Shown: in pieces, positions 41,181 to 52,674 of the stretch
Numbering within the stretch: the first letter of the stretch is position 1
Layout: every line of letters begins with the position of its first letter
Assembly (NCBI GenBank): GCA_003049465.1
Contig: PYSS01000014.1
Location: 310,001 to 374,000, forward strand
DNA length: 64,000 bases
Reading direction: 5' to 3'
From: Magnaporthiopsis rhizophila
Taxonomy: Eukaryota; Ascomycota; Sordariomycetes; Magnaporthales; Magnaporthaceae
Made by a program: the position numbers and the translations under genes
Notes under the pieces: generated by a model
Database searches by the model: none
Told to the model about the DNA's origin: nothing
The model's input: the letters and a program-made list of their open reading frames with translations, nothing else

Positions 41181-42052
41181 GATTCGAACCTCCTAATCGA
41201 AAAGTGGAGGATGTGCGATCTCAAGGTTTGGGTCCCTCATAATCATAAGGACACCTCGGGACCATCTTCGGTCGGAATGGAGGATATCTGGTCCCAGGTC
41301 TCGTTTCCTGGACCAGCGTGGGATTTGGGGGAAATAGTGGATGGGGAGGAACCCTGTGCATGGGACTTGGGGACGCCGAGATCGTTGGAGATCGTGGATC
41401 CTCGTTAAAACATTTCCTTTTCGTCGCACAAGATTTTTTCCCACTTGCTTTTGGCTGTCGGCTCACTCTTTACTTCAGACTCTCTTAACATATCCCGATC
41501 ATCATCCAACTCTCGGCGAGCTTGATAGGGACTCGGAAATATTGTAATGATCCGGTGCCTGGGGCTAGTCGTACGCCCGTGGCTGAGTTTGCTGTGTTAT
41601 GCGTGTCGCGTCTGACCGTAATGCTGCGTCCTTGGTGCCCGTCTCCTTGTCCGCCTCAAATGCCATCCTCCTGCTAGTGGTGTAATGGCTTGCAGCTCTT
41701 TCCTTGCCGGCGTACGCGAGTATTTTGGCTACAGCGGCGCGATCTAGGGGAAAAGGAGAAAGAATAATACAACGGAAGCAAAACGGCGCGTCGAACCACA
41801 AGTTCCAGATCGCCAATGTTTACCTCTTCCTCGTTGGCTTCTCCCTACTGGCGGCTAGTCTGGCTTGAAAGGACGGAAAAGGTCTTCTCGTTCAATCCGT
41901 GATCGGGGTGTTTACCCTATTCCTTTCCTGTCTTTTCCCTGCCTCTTCCTCACATCTCCTTCGTTGCCTTTTCCCTGCCTTGTTTCTCTGCAAGCAACAC
42001 TAAACCAGTAGGGAGAACGAGAATAGGTGCCGACATCCTGGCAACGTGCCTC

Positions 42053-42580
42053 CTACGAAAGAGTACAGCTCGAATCGCCCCTCTCCCTCTTCTTGACATA
42101 CAACTCCACATCAATCTTGCCAAACCGCTTCTCGCCCTTCTTCTTGGACATGTAGCCGTCCTTGTAGCCATTGTCGTCGAGCATTTCCACTCCAAGCCCC
42201 GGGTCCTCGGCCCTGCATGGCGGGTTCTTCTTGCACGTCTTGCACAGGCTGTGCGCACGGCGTTTGTCGTCGATTTTTCCGTCCCAGTTGGGACACGCGA
42301 AGCCGCGGGGGGTTGCCGGGTCGTCCTTGCGCGCCAGGCAGTCCTCGACGACGGGCTTGCTGATCCAGTCGCTGCACGTCGGCAGGTGGCGCTCGTGTCT
42401 GTTGAACCAGCCGTTGCTGGCGATCTCGCGTGATGCCTCCCAGCCCTTGCCGGGGACCTCGCGAAGGTGGTCAAACTCGATGACGACGTCGTCCTCGACG
42501 ATCTCGACAAAGTGGTGGCAGGCCTTGACGCTGGCCATGTTGCAGCGGCAGTGTTGAATCTCCTGGTAGATGTAGCACAT
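42053..42580 (-). CDS. Cys-rich fungal hypothetical protein
   Basis: Single-exon frame; the first true ATG is at 42580 (upstream codons lack ATG), giving 175 aa. It begins MCYIYQEIQHCRCNMA and has about a dozen Cys in pairs (CRC, CKTC, PPC), spaced like a zinc-binding or disulphide scaffold. The C-terminal half is Lys/Asp-rich (YMSKKKGEKRFGKID). There is no signal peptide, so a metal-binding intracellular protein is more likely than a secreted one. I know this only as a class of short uncharacterised proteins in Pezizomycotina; no function is assigned. Confidence 0.6.
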   Translation of the reverse strand: MCYIYQEIQHCRCNMASVKACHHFVEIVEDDVVIEFDHLREVPGKGWEASREIASNGWFNRHERHLPTCSDWISKPVVEDCLARKDDPATPRGFACPNWDGKIDDKRRAHSLCKTCKKNPPCRAEDPGLGVEMLDDNGYKDGYMSKKKGEKRFGKIDVELYVKKRERGDSSCTLS

Positions 42581-42908
42581 TTTGGCGGTGGCCTGAGGGC
42601 GGCTAGAGGACTGGGGAAACTCTGACTGCTCCCTTTTGTAGTGGTGTTGAGTTGTGAAGCAGCAGGGCGTGTTATTCACCGTGGCATATCATTCCAAGCT
42701 GACGTGCAGTGGGTGATTCCATCCAAGACGGGCGAGACTTGTGAGTGCTGTGAATACCGGCGTCACATTCTATTCTTGAGGTGCGCCCCTTTTGGCCGGT
42801 ACTAGAATTACATAATGAGGTGAAAGGCTTGCTCGAAATGGACCACCAGCCCAGGTCTTTCGAATACAGTAACTCCAGGTACTCCCGAATGTGAATAAAT
42901 CCTCCCCG
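42581..42908. other. Intergenic, nothing seen
   Basis: Between the Cys-rich gene and the end of the metallo-beta-lactamase gene, both on the minus strand. No feature stands out. Confidence 0.5.
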
Positions 42909-44250
42909 CTAAAACTCCCTCGTCTCCCCAATGTCGCACACGTCAAACAAGCCCTCCTCCAGCCCCGACCTCCGCAGAGCCTCCTTCAGCAGACGCGGCG
43001 GCTCTTCAACAGGCTCCGAGGTTAGCACCCAGGTCCCCCAGTGCACACCCATGGCCTTTGTGCAGCGCGTGTCCTTGAAGATCTCGACGGCGTCAAACGG
43101 GTTCGAGTGCACCGGACTCCACAGCCAGCGCGGGTCGTAGGCGCCGATGGGGATTAGACCCAGGTCAAAGGGCCCGCGCAGGCGGCCAATCTCTGCAAAG
43201 TCCGGGTTGCGCGACAGGTGGGCGTGCTGCGGGCCGTAGTCGTCCTCGCCTTTGGGTAGTGGCGGCACGGCGCGGTAGCCCGTGTCGCCGCCGAACCAGA
43301 CGCTGCGGCCGCCAGACGACACTGCCCAGCTCGCCCACAGCGTCGAGTCCTTATCGCCCGGGGTGCGGCCGGACGTGTGCTGGCAGGGGAGGCAGGATAT
43401 TGTGGCTAGGATCTCGGCGGGCGCGCCTGGCTGGGCGTCGTTGTTCTTGTCCACCACCAGCCTCAGCTCCTTGTCCTCCCACCAGTCCATCTCGGTGACG
43501 TTGTCGATGCCGGCAGAGCGGAACCAGGATGCCAGGCCCAGGCCCACGAAGAAGTGAACACGGGGATGGGCGGCGACCAAGCCCTTGACGGTGTGTAGCG
43601 AGAGGTGGTCGTAGTGCGAGTGAGAGATGACGACGGCGTCGACGAACGGCAAGTCTTTCGGCAGACAGGGCGGCGGGGTGATGCGGCCGAGCGGTACGGG
43701 CAGCCAGTTCGGCACTGGTGCACAGGCCCTTTCGAAGACGGGGTCAAACAGCAGTCGCAGTCCCGAGGGGAACTCGAGGTAGTAGCAGGCGTGGCCGAGC
43801 CATGTCGCGCGGAGGGAAGCGGGCGGGGATCGGGTTTGCGGGAGGCTGGGCTCGACGACTTTGATCTTGTGGTCATTTGTCACGGGCACGGGCATCTCGC
43901 CGCGCCATTTCGCCCTGTCGGGTCGGGTCTGTTAGGTTCTGAATGCTTCTGGACGGCCAGGGCTGAACGTACCTGAACATGCGCGAAAGCTGGTCGGTAA
44001 GTGACAGCGGCACGCCGGCCGACGGATGCGGGTTGACGAAGCGGACGCGCTCGCCATTGCGGCCTAGAACGTGGTGCGCCTTGGCGGCCGCGCTGTCGGG
44101 GACGGGGCCGGTCGCGGGGGTTACAGAGGCGGCGTAGGTGGTCATGGCCGTGGATTTAGAGGCCGTCGTCGCAGGCACAAGTCGCTGGGGCAGTCTAAGG
44201 GCGGATATAGACTGGGCGAGCGACGCGAACCTGGCCGGCGACGACGCCAT
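42909..44250 (-). CDS. Metallo-beta-lactamase-fold hydrolase, NAPE-PLD-like
   Basis: Two exons, 43973-44250 and 42909-43914 (58-nt intron, GTACGT...CCTAAC...CGACAG), give 427 aa. Splicing yields RAKWRGEMPVP. The metal site is clear: VVISHSHYDHLSLHT (HxHxDH), CQHTSGRTPG with a His, WFGGDTGY with the bridging Asp, and a late GVHWGTW His. TWLGHACYYLEFPSGLRLLFDPVF at the start of the domain and the placement of HTSGR are characteristic of the NAPE-PLD/UlaG-like group, which hydrolyses N-acyl-phosphatidylethanolamine-type phosphodiesters in animals. The substrate in fungi is open. The N-terminal 35 residues are Arg/Ser/Ala-rich and resemble a mitochondrial presequence; a second in-frame ATG at 44145 would omit it. 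Confidence 0.85.
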
Positions 44251-44558
44251 GGCGGTTTATATTGGAGGAGGCATGCTGACGGCGGCGCAGATGGAGCCAA
44301 GTCACGAACATAGTATTGGGTGCTATCCAGGCAACCCCACGGTGTTTAGCGATCGGAATGGTGGGTTGGGGCTAAAGTCAAGGGCACGTGGCGTCCCCTG
44401 GCAGGTGTCCAGCCCCGCGGACTCTCGGGCTCTACAGGGGACAGGAATTCCACTCTCGGGCGTCATCATCTGTTAAATCCGAAGCCCACGCTGACGTTAT
44501 TGCGCGTCTGCCTCGCGTTTAGCAAGTGATAGGGCAATAACCCCGAGCTGTGTTACCT
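44251..44558. other. Intergenic; TATA-like element close to the metallo-beta-lactamase ATG
   Basis: Minus-strand TATAAA at 44256-44261 lies only about 6 bp from the upstream ATG (44250) of the metallo-beta-lactamase gene. It would fit better with initiation at the ATG at 44145. Nothing else is seen. Confidence 0.4.
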
Positions 44559-45860
44559 TCATATCCGCCCGCCACTTGTCCGTACGCCCAGCCGATCCTC
44601 CGGCCCGTCCGTGTTCACCATGCCCGACTCGAGCTGCCGCTGGTACGACCTCCGCCCCAGCCGGTCGGCCTCGGCGGGTGTCAGACGAAGCTGCAATATG
44701 TCAGCGTCGTCAAGATGATCACGCAACTGACAGGCGGCGTTCCCACCGCAAGCACTCACATAGATCTCGATGCCCGCGGCATGCAAGGCCAAGGCCAGCC
44801 ACATGGCAGCGCCAAAGTTGAGGTCGATGGCGGCGCCGACGCTCTCGGTCCGACCTAGGGTCATGCTGGCCGTTACCAACGCATGTTGGTCCGGGTTGAC
44901 GCCGCTGTAAAAGGCGGCGCACTCGGGGTACCGCGCCAGCATCTCGTCGCGCCCACCCACCACCAGACTAGCCACTTTTGCACATGGCTCGGCCATGTAG
45001 TAACCGCCGATAGCAGAAACCACGTACGCGGCCAGGAACATGACCAGACGCGCCGTCACGATGCTACCGGCGTAGAACCAGGCGCGCAGCATCCACGCGC
45101 GGTGCTGCTCCATCTGCAGCCGCCGGACGTTGGCGTAGGCCAGCGACAGCGATGCCAAAAATACGATGCCCAGGAATCCGACCCCTGTCTGCGTGGCAAG
45201 CGTGCCGCCAAACGCCCGCCGCGCCACCATGAACCCGCTCGCGGCGCCCAGAGTCGACAGCAGCAGCACAGCGTACCCGTTGGCTTTATGTGTCGCGGGC
45301 CACCGCCGGCGGATGGCGGGCACGAACTGGAAGCAGGCCAGGAACGAGGCCGGCAGCACCGTGGCCAGGTGCAGGATGATGCCGACGCGCTCGAGCGAGC
45401 CGGCGACCGAGTAGTAGAAGCACTCGCCGGGAGCGGCGTGGCGCGTGGCGCTACTGGCCGGGCTCGAGCCGGCGGTGCTGCTGCAGAAGACGCCGTCGAT
45501 GTCGAGGAACGGGAGCCGCGCCAGCACGAAACCCATCATCGCCCCGGTGAAGACGACAAATAGGCCAAAGTTGTAGCCCTTAGTGAAGCCTAGTCGGTGG
45601 TAGATGCGGCAGATGGGCGATGTTTGTCGTTGCCCGTCTGTGCATGGAAGGCCTTCGAGGGTCTCTTCGCCGGTCCCGTCCATCTCTTTCTCTTCTCGCG
45701 ACAGGGAATATCCGTCTTTTCGCTGTTGTGTGCCGTTTGCTCTTGCTGGAAACGAAGACACCATTCCAGTCGAGCCAGGTCCAGCAATATTTGCATCCCT
45801 GCCGACCTCTTTAAGCAGGTTGCCCAGCAGGTGCCTACCTGTTGATACACTCAACACCAT
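44559..45860 (-). CDS. DUF2306-type multi-pass membrane protein
   Basis: One 69-nt intron (44691-44759; GTGAGT, GCTGAC, TTGCAG) is a multiple of three with no stop, so an unspliced reading is also open; splicing gives GIEIYLRLTPAEADRL, which fits the family, so I remove it. Exons are 44760-45860 and 44559-44690, giving 410 aa. Seven or so membrane segments start at FGLFVVFTGAMMGFVLA. DUF2306 landmarks are HKANGYAVLLLS, the MEQHRAWMLRAW motif and TARLVMFLAAYV. The N terminus before IYHRLGF is poorly conserved; ATGs at 45764 and 45683 are alternatives to 45860. Function is unknown. Confidence 0.75.
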   Translation of the reverse strand: MVLSVSTGRHLLGNLLKEVGRDANIAGPGSTGMVSSFPARANGTQQRKDGYSLSREEKEMDGTGEETLEGLPCTDGQRQTSPICRIYHRLGFTKGYNFGLFVVFTGAMMGFVLARLPFLDIDGVFCSSTAGSSPASSATRHAAPGECFYYSVAGSLERVGIILHLATVLPASFLACFQFVPAIRRRWPATHKANGYAVLLLSTLGAASGFMVARRAFGGTLATQTGVGFLGIVFLASLSLAYANVRRLQMEQHRAWMLRAWFYAGSIVTARLVMFLAAYVVSAIGGYYMAEPCAKVASLVVGGRDEMLARYPECAAFYSGVNPDQHALVTASMTLGRTESVGAAIDLNFGAAMWLALALHAAGIEIYVSACGGNAACQLRDHLDDADILQLRLTPAEADRLGRRSYQRQLESGMVNTDGPEDRLGVRTSGGRI

Positions 45861-46396
45861 TGTCACCCATCATCCCGATCCGGACTGGCCTGCTGAGGTG
45901 GCTTGCGGCGAATGCTCCATCGATTGACCCCAGCATCAGCGCCTCTTCTGGTTGGCCGGCTGCCGCCCGGCGATGCTCGCTTGCACGCCTACGTCCGTAT
46001 CGTTGCAAAGACCAGGATCCGGCCATTTTCATCCCTTCCTGACTGCGTCGCTGGTCACGTTCACCGCCTTTCGGCCACATGCTTTGGTTTGGTCGTGTTG
46101 CAGCTGATTCTCTCCCATGCGTCGCCCTCGCGCCCGGCCGCAGTGTCTAGGGGCCTTTTCCCACGTGTTCCCACAGCCTGCCGTCGCACTCGGCCGACGC
46201 AACTGCCGTTCGCCGATGCCCGCCCAGAAGCTGCTGTCCCCTGCAAGTGTGTCACGATGCTTCTCAAAACGCCGATAACCGACAGGGGCTCTATTTCCCG
46301 AGACATTGACTACGCATATACGCTTAATTCAACGTCGGTCGCGTGCGCATGTGGAATAGAAGGCTGTCGTTTTGCTGCTTCTGAACTGCAGCATCA
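45861..46396. other. Intergenic, no gene seen
   Basis: Lies between the upstream end of the DUF2306 gene and the stop of the DUF6603-type gene, both on the minus strand. I see no gene or notable repeat. Confidence 0.5.
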
Positions 46397-49300
46397 TCAC
46401 ACCGTCATCAGCGGCGCCGCTACGTACAGCTTCTTGAACCGGCTCCTCATCTTCTTGGGTATGGCAGCCCTCTTTCCCGACATTTTATCCTCGCCCCAGC
46501 CAAAGGCCGAAGCCCAGCTGTTTACGAACCCGCGCTGCCCGTCGCTCGCGAGCGTCGGCTTCTTCCACGCACCCAGGACCGCGTCGTAGTGCTCTGCTGC
46601 GCCCTGGGCAGGCTCGGCCGGCTCCCAGTCTGCGTTGGAGGCTGTCGGCTTGGGGAACACCTTTTCGGCCGTCAGGCGCACTAGGGTCGCGTCGGCGATG
46701 TTGTAGATTGGCAGCGGGTCGCGCGACTTGATGGGCTTGGGCGCCGTCACCAGCACGCCCATCAGCAGCGGCATCGAGCCGTCGGACGACTTGAGCAGCT
46801 CGCCGACGTGGTTGTTGCCACCGGTGGGGTCCTCGCCGGGTTTGTCTAGGGGTGTCAGCACTGCAGGTGGTCTGGATAATGGCAGCGGAAGGCAGACTCA
46901 CACTTGGACCACAGGCCTCGCGGCACGGATTTGATATGCTCCTCAACACGCCATCTGTCCTCGCCGCCCTCGACGCCGTCCTGGGATATCTGGAAGGTCA
47001 GGGTCGACTCCATGGGGCTGAGCAGACGCATCGGCTTCCCGAACACGTCGAGGCCTGCATCGGGCGAGCCGTAGGTCATTAGCAGGTCCGACTCTTCGTC
47101 TTCCTTGTTTTTCTCGTCCTCTCCTTCCGTCTTTTCCTTGTCCACTCCCTCCGTCTCTCCTTCCGTCTCTCCCTCCGTCTTTTCCTTCTCCTCTTCGTCC
47201 GCCTTTTTCTTCTCCTCTTCCTCGTCCTTCCCCTCTGGGTCGAAATCGCCGTCCCGGGCCAGTCTAACCGAGTTGATGGCCATCTTGCAGGCGATGACGA
47301 ACGAAAACGTGCCCGCCCGCACCACCCACTCGGGGTTCGGCTCCTTTTCGGACCGATCCGACGGATTCAGCAGCCCCGACTGCGGCAGGAAGACATGTCC
47401 CTCGTTCTTGGGCCGGATGGGGATGGCAGGCTTTGTAGGCTTCGCAGGCTCGGCGGCCAAGGCCATCGGACTGATGATCTCCTCCTCGGCGTCGTCTCCG
47501 GCCGTGAGGGCCTTTGGTGTTGCCGCCGCCAGCGCCGCCGGCTGGCCTTCCTTGCTAGCCTGCAGCACGAGCTCGTAAAACTGCACCAGCCCGACGGCGT
47601 GCCAGCCGGCATCACTGTCGCCAAAGTCGATGTCGAAGCTGCAAACCCAAAAGTCGACGTGGACGCGGCCGGCAACAGGCGGGCCCCAGAGGTACAGACG
47701 GGCGCTGAGCTCGATGGACAGAGAAAAACTGACAAAGCCCAGGTCGACCTCGAACTCGCAGCCGATAGACAGGCCGGCCTCAGCCATGAAGTGGAACGGC
47801 TTGTAGTTGATGAGAAAGTCGGCCCAGGCGTCGAACCAGGCCTTGACGGGTCCGGCGTGGAACACGGCCTTGAGGCGACCACCGCCCATGCAGGCCTTGG
47901 GCGTGATGGCAAAGTAGGCCTGGCCCGAGATGCTGAGGCAGCTGCCGACCTGCCAGCTGATGCCCAGCCGCGGCGGGTTCGGGTATCCCACGGGCAGCTC
48001 AAAGGCCTGGTGGAAGCCGCCGAGCGTGAAGACGAACTGGCCGACGGTGGTCGGGTCGGCGCGAGGGGCGTCGAACCAGTAGTACAGCGCCATTCCGCCC
48101 TGGAGGTGGCAGTCCGGGTGCAGCACGTACGAGCGCGGGCTCAGCTGGGCCTCGGCCTTGAGCACGCCGTAGTCGAAGTCGACGACGACGGCGATGCCCA
48201 GCTCGACGTGCGAGTACTTGAGCGGCGACGCGGCCGTCGGGATGTCGGCGACGGCCAGGCCAAAAATCGCCAGCTTGACGCTCGTCCCGAACTGCACCAG
48301 CACCACGGCGTCCAGCGCGATCATCTGGAAGGCGCTGATCTTCATGCCCGCCGCGAACCAGTACGTGTCGTTCTGCGGCTTGAACCAGCCGGCCGGCCCC
48401 GGGTCAGTGATGCGCATCAGCACGTCGAGCGCGCGGTCGGCGCCGTCCAGGTTCATGGGCGCCACGAAGGGGAACTCGGCGATTTCGGCGGGTCGTGGCA
48501 GCCGCACCGTCGAGTTGTAGCCGAAGCCGCCCGTGACGCCCGAGATCTCGGCGAACTCGAGCGTGACGAGCGGGCCGTTGAGCTTGGCAAAGACGAACAC
48601 GGACGTGAAGGGCGACCCGCCGTTTTGCGGGGTGGCGGTGCCGTAGAAGCCGGCCGCCATGAACTGGTACGGCACGAAGCCGACGACGAGCCCGCCGGCG
48701 TAGTAGTCGAGCTCGCCCGTGTTGCCGTGCCGGATGATGCCCGCGATGGTCAGCGGAGGCTTGTTGAACACGGCGGCCAGCCCTTCGATCTGCGCGTCCA
48801 GGCTGGGCAGCTCGTCCAGCGTCTTGATGTCGACGCCGATGCTGAAGCCGATGAGCGAAAACGCCAGCGGGCCCAGGTCGAACATGGCGTCGAACTGGAT
48901 GCGGATCTTCTTGTCCTTGTACTTGAGCCCGATGTTGCTGATGGACAGCGGGCCGGATTTTTTCTTGAGCGGCGCCGTCGCGCTAGACCCGCTGTCGTCC
49001 TCGTCCCTGCCGGCGCCGGCGCCAGGGACCGGCGCGAGTGCGAGTGCGTGTACGCCGTCGTCAGACACGAGCGGAGCAGCAGGCGCCGGCGCCGGCGCCG
49101 GCGCCGCCGTGGACGTCTTGGGCTTCATGAACTCGTACGACAGCAGACACGTCTTTTTGCCCGCGTCGTCCTTTATGATGACGGCCACGTGGCAGCCGGC
49201 GCCCAGCAGGAGATCGGCCGGCGTCGGCTCCTTGAACTTGTCCTTGACGATGAGCTTGTTGTCGGCCTCGAAGCCCTCGTTGATCTGTTGGATATCCTTG

Positions 49301-51732
49301 CGCGTGAGGCCGGCGACGCGGGGTTTGACGGCTGCTGCTGTCCGCGGAGGCGGGTCCTGGACCCAGAGGAAGTATAGCTGGTCGAACGGCTGCGTGATGT
49401 TGCCGACCAGGGGCACGTCGACGGCCGGCAGGCCCATGAGCGCCACCTTGACCAGGCGCTTGGGGCGGGCATCTGCGCCCCAGTCGGTGCTCTGAAGCTG
49501 GGAAAAGGCAAGCGATAGGCCGAGGGAGTCGCCGCCGAATCGGAGTCGAAGCAGCAGCTGGAACGATGTTGGCGTGGGCTTTGTGTCCAACGGCTGGGGC
49601 CTGCCGTCCGTGATGGCGGCAAGCTTTTCCTGCTTCTTCACAATGCTGAGATTCAAAGCGTCGGCTTTGGCTGCAAACGGGGTGTTTGCGACAAAGGCCG
49701 GAAGCTCAAGATCGCCTTCGTCCAGATCCAGCAGACCATTGATGACGTCGCCGATGGTGGCGGCCTCGCCTTGCGGGTTCACAGTGGCCACAAACGTCCA
49801 GCCGCTCGACGTGTAGTCGTAGCTGAGGGCCAGCTTGAACACCGAGATCAGAAGCGTGCCCCTGATCTTCAGCTCGCTCGCCGAGGAGGAAGCCTTTGCG
49901 GGGGCCCTCTCGGCGACGGAGGGGTCGGTGGCAGAAGGCTTGGGCGCCGAGACGTAGGTGTAGTCGACCGTCAGGTTCTTGACCATGATGGAGTCGATCA
50001 GCGGAAGGACGTGGTCCCTGGAGTCCGAGTCGAAAAACTCAGCCAGTGTCGAGGCGTAGAGCCCCGACAGTGCTGCCCCAAGTCTCCAGGTCCTCTGGCC
50101 GTTGACGCTTTCGTAGTGCAGAGCGCCTGTCAGCAGGGCAGGGGCCCGGTGCTTGGACTTCTCGCTGGGGTAGAGCGCTGCGCCGACCAGCAAGTCCAGC
50201 GTGAAGCTGGAGCTGGAGCCCCACTCGAACGAGGCGTCCAGTTCTAACTGGCCCAGCTGAGGCTGTGGCACACTGGAAAGGGTGGGCGTTTTGGCCATTA
50301 TGGCACCGCCGATGGCAAAGTGCGTGTCGGAAAGCTCGATGTAGGCACGGCGGATCTGGCTAGGCACGCAGTCGGGGATGTCTACTATCGGGTTCCCGGG
50401 GATGACATGGGCCAGGTCGATGAACTGGGCGGGCTGCCTGTTTCCCAGCGAGGGCTGCAAAAGAGTCCACGCCTCGTCGCTCGGGGTCAGCTCCCAGGCC
50501 GAGGAGGTGTCGTAGTCGCCCCAGAACTGGCCGCGGATGGTTCCGATTCCGCCCTGGACTTTGGTCCACGCGTACGACAGCAGGAAGGCGGCGGGGGGCT
50601 GCCCGTCGGCGGTACCAAACGTCGTCAGAGCCTCAATGTCGAAGCTGAAGCTGGCCAGACTGGGGCTGTTCTTGTTCGTTCCCACGTCCAGGCCGACGCT
50701 CAGCCGCCGCAGGGCCAAGTCGGAAATGAGCGGCTTGTCGTTTTCGCTCTTGGCTAGCATCTTATCGACAAATTTCTTGAGGTCGGGCTCTTTGGACCGT
50801 TCGGCCAGCCACTGCAGAATCCCATCCAGGGGGTTTTGCTGCGACGTGAAGAGGAAGGTGAGTGTTATCGTGGTGCTGGTAAAGTCGACGGCCGCCGTTG
50901 TGGTGACCTCGGGCCCGTCGGTGGCTTGCACGGAGCACGTGATGGCAAAGGTGACCTGGCCGTCGATCAGGGGTATGACGCCCTTTGACGTCTTGGCCAG
51001 CGACACCTTGCGCTTGGTGACGGCCTCGGCGCTCTTGAGCGTGAAGCCGGGCAGGGCGCCGCCGATGACCGTCTGCAGCGGCGCGCTCTCGGCCAGGCCC
51101 AAGCTGAACTGCAGCCGCATGATGGTCTGGAACGAGTCGGCGGGCGTGAACCACAGCGCGTTGCGGCGCAGCTTCGCCTCCCCGTCCGACTTTTTCAGGC
51201 TGACGGGCATGTCGCCGATCTTGTCGGGCAGGAACTCGCGGGAACCGGGCATGCCGGCGAACTGGAACAGGCCGCCGACATTGGTCTTGATTTCCTTGGT
51301 GTCGCCAAAGGTCTGGTCAAAGTCAAGCCCGCACGCCAACACGGAGCCGTTCTTGATGAGACCCGGAGCCGGGATCCTCGACGTGGACCCGCCAAAGGCC
51401 GAGAACAAGACGGCGGAGTCCGAGCTGAAGGTCAGGGGCACCGGCTTGACGAGGTCGACGTTGAAAGACGTGATGACCTTGGGAGCCTGCGCCGTGGCGG
51501 CCTCGACAAGCACCGCGGCGACGGCGTCGATCTTGGCAAACCATTGCGCCGTCTCGTCAGACGGGTGGAGATCCGTCGGCTTGGCTGCTTTGGGTTCGGC
51601 CGCGAGGACAAGCTTCCTACCGACGCCGAGGGCACCGACAAAGTTGTCGGTGTCGTTGCCGCTCGAGAGAACCTGGCCGACGTAGGTGCCGGTCGGCTTG
51701 AGGGCGCTGCTTGCGTAGATTGTGTACGACAT
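46397..51732 (-). CDS. Giant DUF6603-type protein of unknown function
   Basis: Two exons, 46902-51732 and 46397-46845 (56-nt intron, T|GTGAGT...GTGCTGAC...CCCTAG), encode 1759 aa; the intron sits 150 codons from the end. The style is long, beta-strand-rich and repetitive (for example FGYNSTVRLPRPAEIAEFPF, YYAGGLVVGFVPYQFMAAGFYG), the pattern I associate with DUF6603, a family with members in bacteria and fungi. An (AP)n linker lies at about 875-890. A highly charged Glu/Lys/Thr segment with TEGE repeats (about residues 1500-1548) precedes the C-terminal ~210 residues. No signal peptide or clear membrane helix is visible. It is divergent from the 1428-aa gene across 942 bp. Role unknown. Confidence 0.8.
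47090..47235 (-). repeat. Coding low-complexity tract (Glu/Lys/Thr-Glu-Gly repeats)
   Basis: Reiterated CTCTCCTTCCGT-type words on the plus strand encode KEKTEGE-like repeats on the minus strand within the DUF6603-type protein. It is in frame, acidic and presumably a disordered hinge. Confidence 0.8.
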
Positions 51733-52674
51733 GTCGATGGCATGCCTTGCTGTCTACCGTTACAGTGAGGGCATCGACGGTCTTGGCCGGGCTTGACGCC
51801 TGCCGTTCTGTTAGCTAGGCTTCGCGAGCCACTGATGGTAGTGCTCTGGTCTGGCCGCCACTTCTAGCTCTACTCGAGTCTGCTCTGGAGCACTGCTCCG
51901 TCCAAGACGCCCGCTTGACATGTCTTCCAGCCACCCATATGGCTCTCTTCGCCGATAACTTGCTCAATGTATCGGTACATCCCAAGGACGTGCTCCCAGC
52001 TACGGAAGTCGAGAACATCGCCAGACAGCAGCTGAACGGGATGCCGAATCTGGCTACCTGCCGGACGAGGGCTGGCTGAAACACATCCAGACACTGCCAC
52101 GTCAGATTTAGCGCTGATATGAATGCAGGCGCGTTCTTGGGGAATGTCGGCTAGCGGCTGCGTGTCGCGTTGGGGTGCGTCTGGCACATTCGGTTGAGGC
52201 CCAAGTTACTGGTGCTAGTGATGTGATGTGATGTGAATCCCAGGCCCGGCTGATAGCGTCTGTGGGCTCCCCGTTAACTGAATTTAACGGCCAGTCGCGG
52301 TAAGAGCCTGCAGGACCGCTACAACGACCCCTGGGGTTAATGACGCAGGCGGGGTCACTGCATGGGTCTAGACTCTTGGGTCAATATTTTCAGCTGCCTC
52401 AAGCAAGCCGCGTCAACACCTGCCCATCCATCAAGCCATCTTGCTCCCCTCGAGCATCATTGGCCACTGCCACCACCATACAGCCAACCCACGATGTAGC
52501 TCCGTGGCCGGTCTAACCATTGGCCTGACGGCGTCCAGCCTGGTCGACAACCCTTCGGCCCCGGCTGGTGTCCGTTGTCAAGGTCTGGACGGACATCGCG
52601 GACTTCATCGCGGGCTTGTTTGCCGGATTCGAAACACCTGCCCTAGCATATCTCACGTCAGGCAAGCCGCAAAC
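51733..52674. promoter_or_regulatory. Divergent promoter of the DUF6603-type and 1428-aa genes
   Basis: 942 bp between two divergent ATGs. It includes a (GTGAT)n microsatellite of about four units near 52216-52240. A 105-codon minus-strand frame (51870-52187) lacks any recognisable domain. The plus-strand frame preceding 52675 stays open without an ATG, so the start at 52675 (AAACATGGCC) is well defined. Confidence 0.5.

Larger units (their letters stand above)
39280..42052. other. 2.8-kb region without an intact gene
   Basis: Long frames occur on both strands between about 39780 and 41180, but none carries a recognisable domain with an acceptable splice structure. The minus strand shows protein-like fragments in shifting frames, suggesting a decayed gene (see separate entry). 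41200-42050 shows only short frames. Confidence 0.5.

Noticed and set aside
41180..41250. GGTTCGAATC on the minus strand with a CCTCC/GGAGG hairpin, reminiscent of a tRNA T-arm
   Set aside because: The bases around the T-loop-like sequence do not pair as a T stem, and no acceptor or anticodon stem can be formed.
47395..49377. 660-codon plus-strand ORF opposite the DUF6603-type gene
   Set aside because: Composition is that of an antisense shadow of a high-GC gene (Arg/Glu/Val-rich, no domain).
51870..52187. 105-codon minus-strand ORF in the divergent promoter of the large-protein cluster
   Set aside because: No domain, no start context, and it lies in the promoter of two convincing genes.
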